Shown here: positions 36,821 through 48,040 of the stretch, piece by piece | How the letters are laid out: every line of letters starts with the position of its first letter | Numbering within the stretch: the first letter of the stretch is position 1 | Assembly (NCBI GenBank): GCA_021464415.1 | Contig: CM038467.1 | Location: forward strand, 16,633,411 to 16,697,410 | DNA: 64,000 nt | Origin: Lonicera japonica | Lineage: Eukaryota; Streptophyta; Magnoliopsida; Dipsacales; Caprifoliaceae | Reading direction: 5' to 3' | Translations under genes and position numbers: made by a program | Notes under the pieces: generated by a model | Seen by the model: the letters and a program-made list of their open reading frames with translations, nothing else | Told to the model about the DNA's origin: nothing | Databases searched by the model: none

Positions 36821-37104
36821 TAAACTTGTATAAATCTTTTGTTTACACAAAAATATTATACTCTCATTTATGGACAGGTGTTTGAGCGCCAGGTTTTTAG
36901 GCGATAGATAGCCGTGTGTGTACCTGATAAATGCTCGCAGATTGTGGTCAAATATGAGATTATAGATTTTGTTGTAACGAAAGGTCGTCGATCTATTGAA
37001 AATCTTGTTTCAAGAATCTCAAGAAAATTTTTGCTTAATTGCTATTGAAAGCATGATTTATCACCAGAAATCCTTGTTGTCATAAATTGCCTATCTTTTA
37101 AAAA
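36821..37104 (+). other. Probable leader of virus copy C
   Basis: Non-coding sequence between the Mutator end and the movement-protein frame. By position it should be the 3' part of the viral leader, whose 5' part lies in the right arm after 48270. I found no convincing tRNA-Met primer-binding site. Confidence 0.4.
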
Positions 37105-38915
37105 ATGTTTTCCAAATCTAAGTCAATGTCTGCTTCTTCTTCTAAGTCTACTATTAGTCCTTCTGAGTCTCTTAAATCCGAGTCTTTTAGGTCAAACAGT
37201 TCTCGTAGTGATAAAATTGAGTCTTTGTATGAAATTACCCATATTCCAGATACAAAAATCCCAGAAACCAGGCTGACTATGACAAATCCTTACCATGTTT
37301 TCCAAAAGCCCTCATCAGAGTCTTTTACTCGAAGAGTCAAACAGTTAGTCATCTCTGACAAATCAAAACTTCCGGTTCGAGAATTTGTCCAGTGTACTCC
37401 TTTTGACTCCTTGTGTGTTAAATTCGGACATGAAGAACAGTTTTTTACTGTTCCCATTTCCTCAGATATTTCCCGTTTAGCCTTGGCTCAAGGTTATACC
37501 CACATGCATTTCGGAGCAATCCGTTTTGCTGTTACTTTCCATGGCCGCAAAGGCTTATAAGCTGTTGCCCGTGTTGCCCTCGTTGATTCCAGGCTGACTA
37601 ACTATCAGCAGGCAATTCTTGGCAATGTTCAAGCCACTTTGAATGCTGGAACAGTATTTTTTACATTGTATCCAAATTTCAACCTCCCTCTCAGTGATCC
37701 TTATGTTTGCTCTGCCCTGAAGATTCAAGTTCAAATCTCTGGTGTCTCTATGATCCCAGGCACTGCAGCAGCAACAATCCATCAGCAAATGGTCTATAGA
37801 GTGCAGAATCATTCTTATGATCTTTGCATCCCAGATTCTTCCACATCAGATGCCCTCATGCTCACAATTGATTCCGACCGAGCTTATACAGCTAGTTATG
37901 TTCCCCGCTAGCTCACTCGAAATGAACTTGTGACACTTTTACCAGAAGTTTGGGTTACTTCCTATGAAAAACTCCAGGCGGAAGCCAATATAGAGTCTTT
38001 TCAACAGACGAATCCAACCTATAGCCGCAGGGTTGACAAGCAAATTGAAATGAGATTCAGTAAGAAAAATATCCCGTTTTCTCCAGAACGAAACCCTTTC
38101 CAAACTGAACTCATGATGATGCAAGAAATTAGAAAGTTGCCATCTGATCCTGTTCTCAAAAACGAACCCATGGCAATTTTGTATTTTGATAAACAAGGTT
38201 TGCCAGTATATGAAGCCAGAGATTCCAATGGTCATATATGGTATGATACTTGTTATTGTGATACTTGTGAAGAGTTAGCCTATGAGGCTGATCTTGATCC
38301 TAAAGAGCTCAAGAAGTACAGAAAGCAGAAGGCTGGAAAGGCCTTAAATTCTCAAGAACTTCTTGAAGAACGCTATGCAGCAGGTGATCGTAGTGTTGAT
38401 TTGCTTGGAGAACCAAGTGGCAAATTTAATTATTATGTCACTTATGGCGAAAAGCCCATGCCTACACCACCACCAGAAATAACCTAGTGCAAACCAGCTC
38501 CTCCTCCACCATCAGCACCCAAACCTCCTCCTCAACGTCTTTCACCATATACCCAGAAAGCCCTTAAAGCACTTGGTCGTCCTTATCGCCAAGAGTCACC
38601 TTTAAGTTCCCGAAGCATTCCTCCCCAGCCAGAACCTCTCTCATGCTACTTTATGGCTCAAGAATCTGAACTCTCAGAGCCTTACTTCCCTCCAGCTGAA
38701 GATTTTGATAACCTAACCACCCATGCCAGCCATAGATGGACGATTCCAGATCCCACTTCTATTGGTTCCGATGGACAGGTTAAAAAGGTTATAGCAGCTG
38801 AAGCAGCGCTAAATTGGCAAGCAGAAAATGCAGTTGCACAGAATAAAGTCCTTTCTCAAATTGCCCAGCAAACCCAACAAATGCTTCAGAGTCTGAACTT
38901 AATTCAAACACTATT
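37105..38915 (+). pseudogene. Copy C polyprotein N-terminal part: movement protein
   Basis: One frame runs through with three in-frame stops (37558-37560, 37909-37911, 38485-38487) and no frameshift. A Ser/Lys-rich start is followed by a 30K-superfamily movement protein core (HFGAIRFAVTFHGRKGL, GTVFFTLYPNFNLPLSDP, LKIQVQISG, MVYRVQNHSYDL). A Cys-rich stretch near 38250 (YDTCYCDTCEELAYEADLD) and a Pro-rich linker come next. It ends abruptly at 38883, where a 28-nt copied segment and then the inverted arm begin. The movement-protein wording is closest to petuvirus-like elements. All three stops are TAA or TAG, as C-to-T decay at methylated sites can produce. Confidence 0.85.
38837..38883 (+). 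repeat. 47-nt overlap repeat, left copy
   Basis: This coat-protein N-terminal sequence recurs at 42910-42956 with three differences. The two copies mark where the original reading frame was split by the inverted arm. Confidence 0.85.
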
Positions 38916-39207
38916 TTCGTAGTTAAATTTCTACGCAATAAAGGGGGAAGAGACACACTCTAAAAATAAAGCTTAAGCATAAATAGGGTCAGTATCGGAA
39001 TTACGTAAGACATATAGAAGAGTACAAGCATGCTTAAAGATTACTAGACATAAACCAATACCAATAAAAATTAACAAACTCAGAATTATATAAAATAATA
39101 TAGGCATCTCATATATCACGGAAATACTCTCATGGAGAGGATTACAAACTTTCTCACACTAGAAAACACACAAACTCGAGATATCTAAAACGATAATAGC
39201 TAGCTCC

Positions 39208-39403
39208 TTTTATAGCTGAAGGGCGTAGCAACAAGACAAAATAAAAGCAATACAGCTGTCTAAAGAGATAAGATAGGAATCTCTTTTACAAAGCAAAAGC
39301 AAACTTTAAAAAAGAAAACGTCACACCACTGCAAAGAAAAGAGTAAAAGAAGATGCTTCACATGAGGCTGTCGGGAGTGAAAAATACGTCATGCATGACG
39401 TCA
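39208..39403 (-). promoter_or_regulatory. Left-arm viral promoter, directed leftward
   Basis: It is the mirror copy of the right-arm promoter: TATAAAA (complement of 39208-39214) with TGACGTCA at 39396-39403 upstream and the second TGACG 12 bp away. Transcription would run toward lower coordinates, antisense to the movement-protein segment and then to the CPP1-like gene. Confidence 0.6.
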
Positions 39404-39410
39404 TGACGCA

Positions 39411-40403
39411 CTAATCAGTTTCATTTCCATCATCGTCCCAATCATATCCGCCATATAGGGGAGTGTCAGGGGAGTAGGGACCATCTTCATCAGGACTGGT
39501 ATCAGCAAGTTCCTGGGCAAAATTTCCTGCATTTGGATCATCATCATCTTCACTAGTGTCATCATCGATGCCAAAAAATGCTTCAGAGTCTGAACTTAAT
39601 TCACCATAATCCATTCGATGGGTGAAGGCATAGGTAAACAAATGTTCATACAAAGTACCACAATCATCCCAACTGGCATTGTTCCAGGGATCATGATCAA
39701 ATTTAACATAATCTGGCACAGAGTCATAATCAACCCTATTTAAAGCACATATATTCCTTAAAAAGGTAACATAATCAAGATCATAGGGTTCCTTGATAGA
39801 TTTTGAGAGATTACGAGTAAACCATGCTGCAATGGTGGCGTTCGATCCATCTGGATGAGGGGTTCGGAGAGGCTTATGAAAATGGATAAGACAGTATGTA
39901 TGGTAATGAGTTTTCAAAGCTTCTTTCCACTGATCAGATGACTTAAACCATTTTAAAAATCTTAGGAAATTATACGAACTGGGTACTCCGTATAAATCTT
40001 GGTGAGCTGTTTGGATCTCAGGATCTGATGTAGCAATTTGAATATACAGGAGGAGATCTGCAGCTTTGAATATGAAACCGATACAGTAAACCTGGGTGAG
40101 GTACCATAAAAAGACTAACGCAATCTTGGGAACACGATAGCAGTAATGGATATGGAACAGAGAACAGAAAGGATAGGTAGGATGAAGGCGAAGTCCTCGG
40201 AAACAGAGACCATGCTTTTCAATCAAAAGACAGAGGTACTGAAGTATCTGGTCTTTTCCTCGGGAACGAAGGGTGTGCGTGAGAACCTTATTTTGGAGCT
40301 CATCTGGAAGATAAGGAATTGCTTCCAATGGGTCAAGAGGAGGGTTTAGTTCAGTAAACTGGAAAGGTTGTGGAAAAGGGGAAGGGTTGGAAGAGCTGGC
40401 CAT
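39411..40403 (-). CDS. Copy C ORF2 (left arm), 330-aa unknown viral protein
   Basis: An intact frame differing from its twin at 47048 by two residues. Hydrophobic and aromatic-rich in the middle (VLFWYLTQVYCIGFIFKAAD is 20 aa of it), with an acidic tail (DDDTSEDDDDPN). No recognised domain. It sits downstream of RNase H, the place of ORF2 in several endogenous pararetroviruses. It shows no resemblance I can see to ORF2 of copy A. Both copies remain open although the polyprotein is broken. Confidence 0.6.
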   Translation of the reverse strand: MASSSNPSPFPQPFQFTELNPPLDPLEAIPYLPDELQNKVLTHTLRSRGKDQILQYLCLLIEKHGLCFRGLRLHPTYPFCSLFHIHYCYRVPKIALVFLWYLTQVYCIGFIFKAADLLLYIQIATSDPEIQTAHQDLYGVPSSYNFLRFLKWFKSSDQWKEALKTHYHTYCLIHFHKPLRTPHPDGSNATIAAWFTRNLSKSIKEPYDLDYVTFLRNICALNRVDYDSVPDYVKFDHDPWNNASWDDCGTLYEHLFTYAFTHRMDYGELSSDSEAFFGIDDDTSEDDDDPNAGNFAQELADTSPDEDGPYSPDTPLYGGYDWDDDGNETD

Positions 40404-40552
40404 TTCAGAAGGAGATAACTGGGTTAAGGTATAGACAATTGGGAGGCTTGATGCAAAATGAGGAGAATGGTCATTGAATTTAAAGGGTTTGCAAAAGGGT
40501 TCATTTTCAAAAGGAGCGATGTGGGATACAAAGCTTATCCCCGAAGGTTTGC

Positions 40553-41638
40553 TTAGCTGAGGGGTTTTCTTGAGAAGAAATCAGCTATCACATTGTTTTT
40601 TCCTTTGATATGTTTGACTTCATAATCCCATTGGGAAAACCATTCTGCCCAACGAAGTAACTGAGAATTTGGAATTTGTTTATTTTTGAATTGTATCATT
40701 GCTGGAAAGGATGACATGTCCATTTCTATTTTGAAATGATAACCAATCAAATGAAATTGAAATTTCTCAATTCCTCTTCTCACTGCAAGGATTTCTTTGA
40801 ACGTACTGTGGTAGTGAAGTTCACCTTGCTTAAATCTGCCTGACTTATATCCACATGGAGTGCGGATTCCATTCTTTTCTTCAAGAAGTATGGCTGCCCA
40901 AAATTCATTACTCGCATCAGTTTGAAGAATTCTCTGGCCTGTTAAGGGGATTTGTAAATCTGGGAGCTGGGAGGTAAGAGCTTTTAACTTCTGAACTGCT
41001 TCAGCTTGTGCTTTGGACCACGGTGGGGGAGACTTCTTGAGAAGAGCTGACAAATGAGCTGTGTATGATACCTCCTTTGGTATGAACTGAGACATGTAGT
41101 TAACCAAACCAAGGAATTGCTGAATTTGTGTCCTTGTTGTTAATTTATCAGGAAACTTCTGGAGATCTTTGGAAATATGCTCTTGAAGTTGAATCTTGCT
41201 GTCTTTGATTTTCATTCCTAAGAAATCAATCTCAGGAGTTCCAATAATCATTTTTCTTTCTGACAACATGATTCCATGGGTAAGAACAATATGATGAAAA
41301 TGATGGAGGAGCTGTAGATGTTCAGTTTCGTTGGAGCTGAATAAAAGGATGTCATCGATAAAAATCAATGCGTTTGCAGCGATGGGTTCAAATATCATCA
41401 TCATTGTCTTCTGAAAGATTGATGGAGCATTTTTAAGACCAAAGGGCATAACTGTCCACTGGTAATGGAAACCAGGTATACGAAAGGCTGTTTTGGGGCG
41501 ATCATCATGGTGAATACCAAGTTGCCAAAATCCGACTTTAAGATCAAACTTGGAAAAGATATGAGCATTGGGGAGATGACTAAACAACGAATGCTTTTGT
41601 GGGAGAGGGAATTTGTCACTTGCCAAGAAATAATTCAA
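40553..41638 (-). pseudogene. Copy C reverse transcriptase and RNase H (left arm)
   Basis: 361 codons after an in-frame stop at 41645-41647 that lies within the RT domain, just after LVIN. The sequence shows FSKFDLKVGFWQLGIH, PFGLKNAPSIFQ, catalytic FIDD (Phe for the usual Tyr), FLGLVNYMSQFIP, then RNase H with LQTDASNEFWAA and FKEILAVRRGIEKF. It ends at a stop before ORF2. It is the mirror of 45813-46898, and petuvirus-like in wording. Confidence 0.9.
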
Positions 41639-41644
41639 CGGCTG

Positions 41645-42830
41645 TTAATTGATAACCAGTCGCATTTTTCCCTTGATTTGCTCAGAACGTTTATTAACAT
41701 AGAAGGCTTCACAAGCCCATGGAGAAGTGGTATCTTCAATCAACTGCTGCTGTTTGAGAGACTGGAGTTCTTTGAGAGCAAGTGCTTGGTGTTCTGGATT
41801 CATTCCAGAATGGGAAGCTCTAGTAGGATTCACATCCTCGTTCAACTTGAAAGGAAGAGTAACAAAGAATTTGATGTTTCTCCATAAAGGGTTCTGACAT
41901 TTGGTGAGGAATTCCGTATGACTTTCTGCACATGACATAGTGATCAACTTCTGACGTATTGTATCAATAGAGATACCAGGGTCAATAAGGAGCATAGGTG
42001 CAGATTGGTAAAATTCAAGGGCTGCTTGCATATCATGCCAAGGGAGGAATGATTTCTTGTGATGTAATCCTTTATCAAGAAATTGGACTGGCAGCTTCTT
42101 TATCAAATCCCATCCAATCATAATTTCCTTCATAGTGACAGGACTTCCGTAAACAGGATGCTTAACACGGACTCCTGGGAAAATTTGAATCAGGATTGGC
42201 TTTGTAACCTTATCAACATACATAATTTCGCCATTCGCTACACGAAATGCTATGTGACATGGTTTCCAGAGACTGGCTGGTAACAAAGAGGGATTGATCA
42301 TGGTTCTTGAGGCACCGGTATCAAAAAGAGCAAGGACCTTGATTGGCTTTGAGTAAGCTTCGGGGAAAAGCTTAACATAAGCATGAGGAGTTTGAGCCGC
42401 AAAGAGTTCTTCTTGATTTGCACAAGTCAACTGCTGTAAGTGAAAAGCTTTATCACTAGGAAGAGAGGACACAGAACTTTCTGCATCACTTGGGATTTCA
42501 GTTTCTGCTTCTGATTGATCAGAATCAGTATAAGCAATCTTCATTAGGCTTTCTGGAGAGGCTTCATCGGCTGCAGAAAGAACTGATTCAACATCTGATT
42601 CTGCTACATCTGGAGCAAGCTTATGTAACAAGGCCATAAACTGTGCTTTCTTTTCACCATTGGGGCAGTTCTTCGCGTAATGTCCTGGCTTCTTGCAGAT
42701 AAAACATTTATCATTCTTTTTTCCACGAAAGGCTTTCTTCTTAACAAATTTGAAGTTTTTGAATTTCTTCTTCTTCTTGCTTTTGTAAGGCTTGACAAAG
42801 TCAGTTAAGGATGACTTCGTAGAACGAGAA
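41645..42830 (-). pseudogene. Copy C zinc knuckle, aspartic protease and RT start (left arm)
   Basis: Mirror of 44621-45806. A zinc knuckle (CFICKKPGHYAKNC) lies at about 42666-42706, followed by an acidic linker and the protease active site ALFDTGASRTMIN near 42310. The start of RT follows, ending at a TAA after LVIN. The coat-protein part upstream is missing here because the arm breaks at 42830. Confidence 0.9.
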
Positions 42831-42909
42831 TTTCTTTAACACTTGATTAAAGAAATGAGTACAGTTGTACTTTGTATGAACATTTGTTTGATCCTAGAAC
42901 CAATGATGA
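42831..42909 (+). other. Junction filler between left arm and spacer
   Basis: A patchwork joining the arm to the coat-protein spacer. Bases 42867-42889 are an exact 23-nt copy of ORF2 sequence at 47793-47815. The remaining short pieces were not traced. Confidence 0.7.
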
Positions 42910-44620
42910 CACAGAATAAGTTCCTTTCTCAAATTGCCCAGCAAATCCAACAAATGAATAAGAGAATTTCTTCTCTTTCCACCATCCCTGATATGATTGT
43001 TAACATCAAGATGAAAATCAAAACCTTAAATGAACAGATGCATTATATGGCTACAACAGTCCATGATTTTGCTACCACCGCAAACTTCTTTCGTGAAAAG
43101 GAAACAGAAAAACGAGCTCTTCAAGCTCAGCTTGAATCAATTGAAAGAAGCCAATATGCCCCGCATGCTTATAATCATGAGAAACCTTTACCTAAATCCC
43201 TTTTCCCAAACACCCGGGATATCCCCGATGTTTCAATTTTTTATCCTACTGAACCACCAGTCCAAAATACCTTCAATCCAGCAGAATATACCCTAGCCAA
43301 CCCTCATTCTTCTTCCATCAATCTTTGGGATGAACCCCCCAAGCGTAGATTACCTCCATGGTCATCTCCCCTAAAACCCAAACCAGTTCCCAAACCAATT
43401 TTCAGACCTCCAAAATCAACTTACCCGTTCAAAGCCAAACATCCATCTGAGATTGATTGGACCTCAGCCCGCGCTGATTTTCATAGCATATCAGCTCCTC
43501 CAACAGCCAGAGAAGCCCGTGGAATTGTACTTCATGAATCTCCACCCGCACCCATTTCCACCGTAAAATCAACTACCACTTCACCGGCAACCAATCCAGA
43601 AGCCTACCGTCATCCATCTAACGCTACCGATGTTATCCAAGGCGCCTCTACCAAACTTATGGATATGTTTGCAATGGAAATCCCTGAAAACCAACCCGTT
43701 AACCAAATATCCTCATTTTTCAGAGCCCTTACCCTTCCTGATCACACTCCTGTTAAAACTGAGTCAGATGATTTGTTTAATTCATTTGAACAACTGTACT
43801 CAGCTCAAACTTCAGGAACTCAACCTACTGAAGAAACCACAGAACCAATGGTTGAAAATCCCCCAAATAACCCTCAACCAAATCCTGCTCCACATCAAGC
43901 TCAAGTCCCGACTAATCACCACCAAGAGAATCATTTACGATTTACCCTAGATGATATTAAACCCAAGTTTTGGCGAGATCGATTCTTTCAATTTAAAGCT
44001 TGGATTATTGCCGATAATGAGCTTTATGATCTTCGGTCAGTGTTTAAGCGATTCCTTGCTCGCTTAACAGGACGTTTGCATGATTGGTACGACTCTCTAC
44101 AAGAATACAGACAACTTCAACTACAACAAATTACTTCTGTTGATGTCTTTCTTGGTACCATTTACAATGAGTTTGTTGGAACTCCGTCCAAATTTGGTGA
44201 TATAGCCCGTGCAGAATTTATGGGAATGAAGTGTTGTTCCCTCCAAGAAGCAGATCTAGAACGACGCTATGACCGCATGTCAAAGAGATTTTACATCCTT
44301 GGCGGAATTGATGATCCCAACCTTAAGCAGATTTTCTTCCAATCATTTCCAGATGCTCTTGTTTCAGAAGCTGAAAAGTTATTGAAGATTCAAAAGCTAG
44401 AGCTTAAAACTCTTTCTTTGGATCGCATTTATGAGTTGCTTACAGATTCTGTTAAACGAATTTGTAACCAGAAGAAGTTAATGGACGAAAAGGAGAAGAC
44501 CAGCAAAATGCTCTCCAAAGCCTGCAACAAGGATCATTAGAAGATCAAATGCAAAAACAAGGAAGAATGTGATTGTTCTCAGCATAAGCGCTCCCATAAG
44601 AAAAAGAAGTTCAGAAAATC
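42910..44620 (+). pseudogene. Copy C coat-protein region, single-copy spacer
   Basis: Open from 42843 to a TAG at 44538-44540; the same frame then continues to the basic region and zinc knuckle of the right arm. An N-terminal coiled coil (about residues 20-100) leads into a long Pro/Ser-rich stretch, then a retroviral-type capsid region (FWRDRFFQFKAWI, RLHDWYDSLQEY, FVGTPSKFGDIARAEFMGMK). This is the only coat-protein copy in the structure and forms the loop between the inverted arms. The first 47 nt duplicate the end of the movement-protein segment. Confidence 0.85.
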
Positions 44621-45806
44621 TTCTCGTTCTACGAAGTCATCCTTAACTGACTTTGTCAAGCCTTACAAAAGCAAGAAGAAGAAGAAATTCAAAAACTTCA
44701 AATTTGTTAAGAAGAAAGCCTTTCGTGGAAAAAAGAATGATAAATGTTTTATCTGCAAGAAGCCAGGACATTACGCGAAGAACTGCCCCAATGGTGAAAA
44801 GAAAGCACAGTTTATGGCCTTGTTACATAAGCTTGCTCCAGATGTAGCAGAATCAGATGTTGAATCAGTTCTTTCTGCAGCCGATGAAGCCTCTCCAGAA
44901 AGCCTAATGAAGATTGCTTATACTGATTCTGATCAATCAGAAGCAGAAACTGAAATCCCAAGTGATGCAGAAAGTTCTGTGTCCTCTCTTCCTAGTGATA
45001 AAGCTTTTCACTTACAGCAGTTGACTTGTGCAAATCAAGAAGAACTCTTTGCGGCTCAAACTCCTCATGCTTATGTTAAGCTTTTCCCCGAAGCTTACTC
45101 AAAGCCAATCAAGGTCCTTGCTCTTTTTGATACCGGTGCCTCAAGAACCATGATCAATCCCTCTTTGTTACCAGCCAGTCTCTGGAAACCATGTCACATA
45201 GCATTTCGTGTAGCGAATGGCGAAATTATGTATGTTGATAAGGTTACAAAGCCAATCCTGATTCAAATTTTCCCAGGAGTCCGTGTTAAGCATCCTGTTT
45301 ACGGAAGTCCTGTCACTATGAAGGAAATTATGATTGGATGGGATTTGATAAAGAAGCTGCCAGTCCAATTTCTTGATAAAGGATTACATCACAAGAAATC
45401 ATTCCTCCCTTGGCATGATATGCAAGCAGCCCTTGAATTTTACCAATCTGCACCTATGCTCCTTATTGACCCTGGTATCTCTATTGATACAATACGTCAG
45501 AAGTTGATCACTATGTCATGTGCAGAAAGTCATACGGAATTCCTCACCAAATGTCAGAACCCTTTATGGAGAAACATCAAATTCTTTGTTACTCTTCCTT
45601 TCAAGTTGAACGAGGATGTGAATCCTACTAGAGCTTCCCATTCTGGAATGAATCCAGAACACCAAGCACTTGCTCTCAAAGAACTCCAGTCTCTCAAACA
45701 GCAGCAGTTGATTGAAGATACCACTTCTCCATGGGCTTGTGAAGCCTTCTATGTTAATAAACGTTCTGAGCAAATCAAGGGAAAAATGCGACTGGTTATC
45801 AATTAA
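44621..45806 (+). pseudogene. Copy C zinc knuckle, aspartic protease and RT start (right arm)
   Basis: A Lys-rich segment precedes the CX2CX4HX4C knuckle at 44745-44785. A Ser/Glu-rich linker leads to the protease ALFDTGASRTMIN near 45125-45165. RT begins (ACEAFYVNKRSEQ, MRLVIN) and is cut by TAA at 45804-45806. The same stop is in the left arm. The frame is shared with the spacer upstream and with RT downstream, so nonsense codons are the only breaks. Confidence 0.9.
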
Positions 45807-45812
45807 CAGCCG

Positions 45813-46898
45813 TTGAATTATTTCTTGGCAAGTGACAAATTCCCTCTCCCACAAAAGCATTCGCTGTTTAGTCATCTCCCCAATGCTCATATCTTTTCCA
45901 AGTTTGATCTTAAAGTCGGATTTTGGCAACTTGGTATTCACCATGATGATCGCCCCAAAACAGCCTTTCGTATACCTGGTTTCCATTACCAGTGGACAGT
46001 TATGCCCTTTGGTCTTAAAAATGCTCCATCAATCTTTCAGAAGACAATGATGATGATATTTGAACCCATCGCTGCAAACGCATTGATTTTTATCGATGAC
46101 ATCCTTTTATTCAGCTCCAACGAAACTGAACATCTACAGCTCCTCCATCATTTTCATCATATTGTTCTTACCCATGGAATCATGTTGTCAGAAAGAAAAA
46201 TGATTATTGGAACTCCTGAGATTGATTTCTTAGGAATGAAAATCAAAGACAGCAAGATTCAACTTCAAGAGCATATTTCCAAAGATCTCCAGAAGTTTCC
46301 TGATAAGTTAACAACAAGGACACAAATTCAGCAATTCCTTGGTTTGGTTAACTACATGTCTCAGTTCATACCAAAGGAGGTATCATACACAGCTCATTTG
46401 TCAGCTCTTCTCAAGAAGTCTCCCCCACCGTGGTCCAAAGCACAAGCTGAAGCAGTTCAGAAGTTAAAAGCTCTTACCTCCCAGCTCCCAGATTTACAAA
46501 TCCCCTTAACAGGCCAGAGAATTCTTCAAACTGATGCGAGTAATGAATTTTGGGCAGCCATACTTCTTGAAGAAAAGAATGGAATCCGCACTCCATGTGG
46601 ATATAAGTCAGGCAGATTTAAGCAAGGTGAACTTCACTACCACAGTACGTTCAAAGAAATCCTTGCAGTGAGAAGAGGAATTGAGAAATTTCAATTTCAT
46701 TTGATTGGTTATCATTTCAAAATAGAAATGGACATGTCATCCTTTCCAGCAATGATACAATTCAAAAATAAACAAATTCCAAATTCTCAGTTACTTCGTT
46801 GGGCAGAATGGTTTTCCCAATGGGATTATGAAGTCAAACATATCAAAGGAAAAAACAATGTGATAGCTGATTTCTTCTCAAGAAAACCCCTCAGCTAA
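45813..46898 (+). pseudogene. Copy C reverse transcriptase and RNase H (right arm)
   Basis: 361 codons identical at protein level to the left-arm copy, in frame with the upstream protease. The catalytic loop is FIDD; RNase H acidic residues are visible in LQTDASN, FKEIL and IEMDMSS. The open part starts after the shared TAA, so it lacks the first RT strands. It stops 149 nt before ORF2. Confidence 0.9.
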
Positions 46899-47047
46899 GC
46901 AAACCTTCGGGGATAAGCTTTGTATCCCACATCGCTCCTTTTGAAAATGAACCCTTTTGTAAACCCTTTAAATTCAATGACCATTCTCCTCATTTTGCAT
47001 CAAGCCTCCCAATTGTCTATACCTTAACCCAGTTATCTCCTTCTGAA

Positions 47048-48040
47048 ATGGCCAGCTCTTCCAACCCTTCCCCTTTTCCACAACCTTTCCAGTTTACTGA
47101 ACTAAACCCTCCTCTTGACCCATTGGAAGCAATTCCTTATCTTCCAGATGAGCTCCAAAATAAGGTTCTCACGCACACCCTTCGTTCCCGAGGAAAAGAC
47201 CAGATACTTCAGTACCTCTGTCTTTTGATTGAAAAGCATGGTCTCTGTTTCCGAGGACTTCGCCTTCATCCTACCTATCCTTTCTGTTCTCTGTTCCATA
47301 TCCATTACTGCTATCGTGTTCCCAAGATTGCGTTAGTCTTTTTATGGTACCTCACCCAGGTTTACTGTATCGGTTTCATATTCAAAGCTGCAGATCTCCT
47401 CCTGTATATTCAAATTGCTACATCAGATCCTGAGATCCAAACAGCTCACCAAGATTTATACGGAGTACCCAGTTCGTATAATTTCCTAAGATTTTTAAAA
47501 TGGTTTAAGTCAGCTGATCAGTGGAAAGAAGCTTTGAAAACTCATTACCATACATACTGTCTTATCCATTTTCATAAGCCTCTCCGAACCCCTCATCCAG
47601 ATGGATCGAACGCCACCATTGCAGCATGGTTTACTCGTAATCTCTCAAAATCTATCAAGGAACCCTATGATCTTGATTATGTTACCTTTTTAAGGAATAT
47701 ATGTGCTTTAAATAGGGTTGATTATGACTCTGTGCCAGATTATGTTAAATTTGATCATGATCCCTGGAACAATGCCAGTTGGGATGATTGTGGTACTTTG
47801 TATGAACATTTGTTTACCTATGCCTTCACCCATCGAATGGATTATGGTGAATTAAGTTCAAACTCTGAAGCATTTTTTGGCATCGATGATGACACTAGTG
47901 AAGATGATGATGATCCAAATGCAGGAAATTTTGCCCAGGAACTTGCTGATACCAGTCCTGATGAAGATGGTCCCTACTCCCCTGACACTCCCCTCTATGG
48001 CGGATATGATTGGGACGATGATGGAAATGAAACTGATTAG
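47048..48040 (+). CDS. Copy C ORF2 (right arm), 330-aa unknown viral protein
   Basis: Intact frame with its own ATG, 149 nt after RNase H. It differs from the left-arm twin at two residues (Ala for Ser near 157, Asn for Asp near 274). Pro-rich start, aromatic central part and strongly acidic end (DDDTSEDDDDPN). The function is unknown. A transactivator or viroplasm-like role would be a guess from position only. The promoter begins immediately after the stop. Confidence 0.6.
   Translation: MASSSNPSPFPQPFQFTELNPPLDPLEAIPYLPDELQNKVLTHTLRSRGKDQILQYLCLLIEKHGLCFRGLRLHPTYPFCSLFHIHYCYRVPKIALVFLWYLTQVYCIGFIFKAADLLLYIQIATSDPEIQTAHQDLYGVPSSYNFLRFLKWFKSADQWKEALKTHYHTYCLIHFHKPLRTPHPDGSNATIAAWFTRNLSKSIKEPYDLDYVTFLRNICALNRVDYDSVPDYVKFDHDPWNNASWDDCGTLYEHLFTYAFTHRMDYGELSSNSEAFFGIDDDTSEDDDDPNAGNFAQELADTSPDEDGPYSPDTPLYGGYDWDDDGNETD

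Larger units (their letters stand above)
38916..42830 (-). repeat. Left arm of a 3.9-kb inverted repeat
   Basis: It is the reverse complement of 44621-48535, same length (3915 bp). I saw about eight substitutions, mostly in the non-coding end, so identity is about 99.8%. It contains zinc knuckle, protease, RT, RNase H, ORF2, promoter and leader on the minus strand. Confidence 0.95.

Noticed and set aside
36549..36850. Ser/Pro-rich and Arg/Glu-rich ORFs at the Mutator left end
   Set aside because: Opposite-strand readings of the CT-rich terminal repeat; not genes.
45564..45986. 140-aa antisense ORF in the right arm (and its mirror at 41465-41887)
   Set aside because: Lies entirely opposite the protease and RT coding sequence; a frame shadow without its own features.
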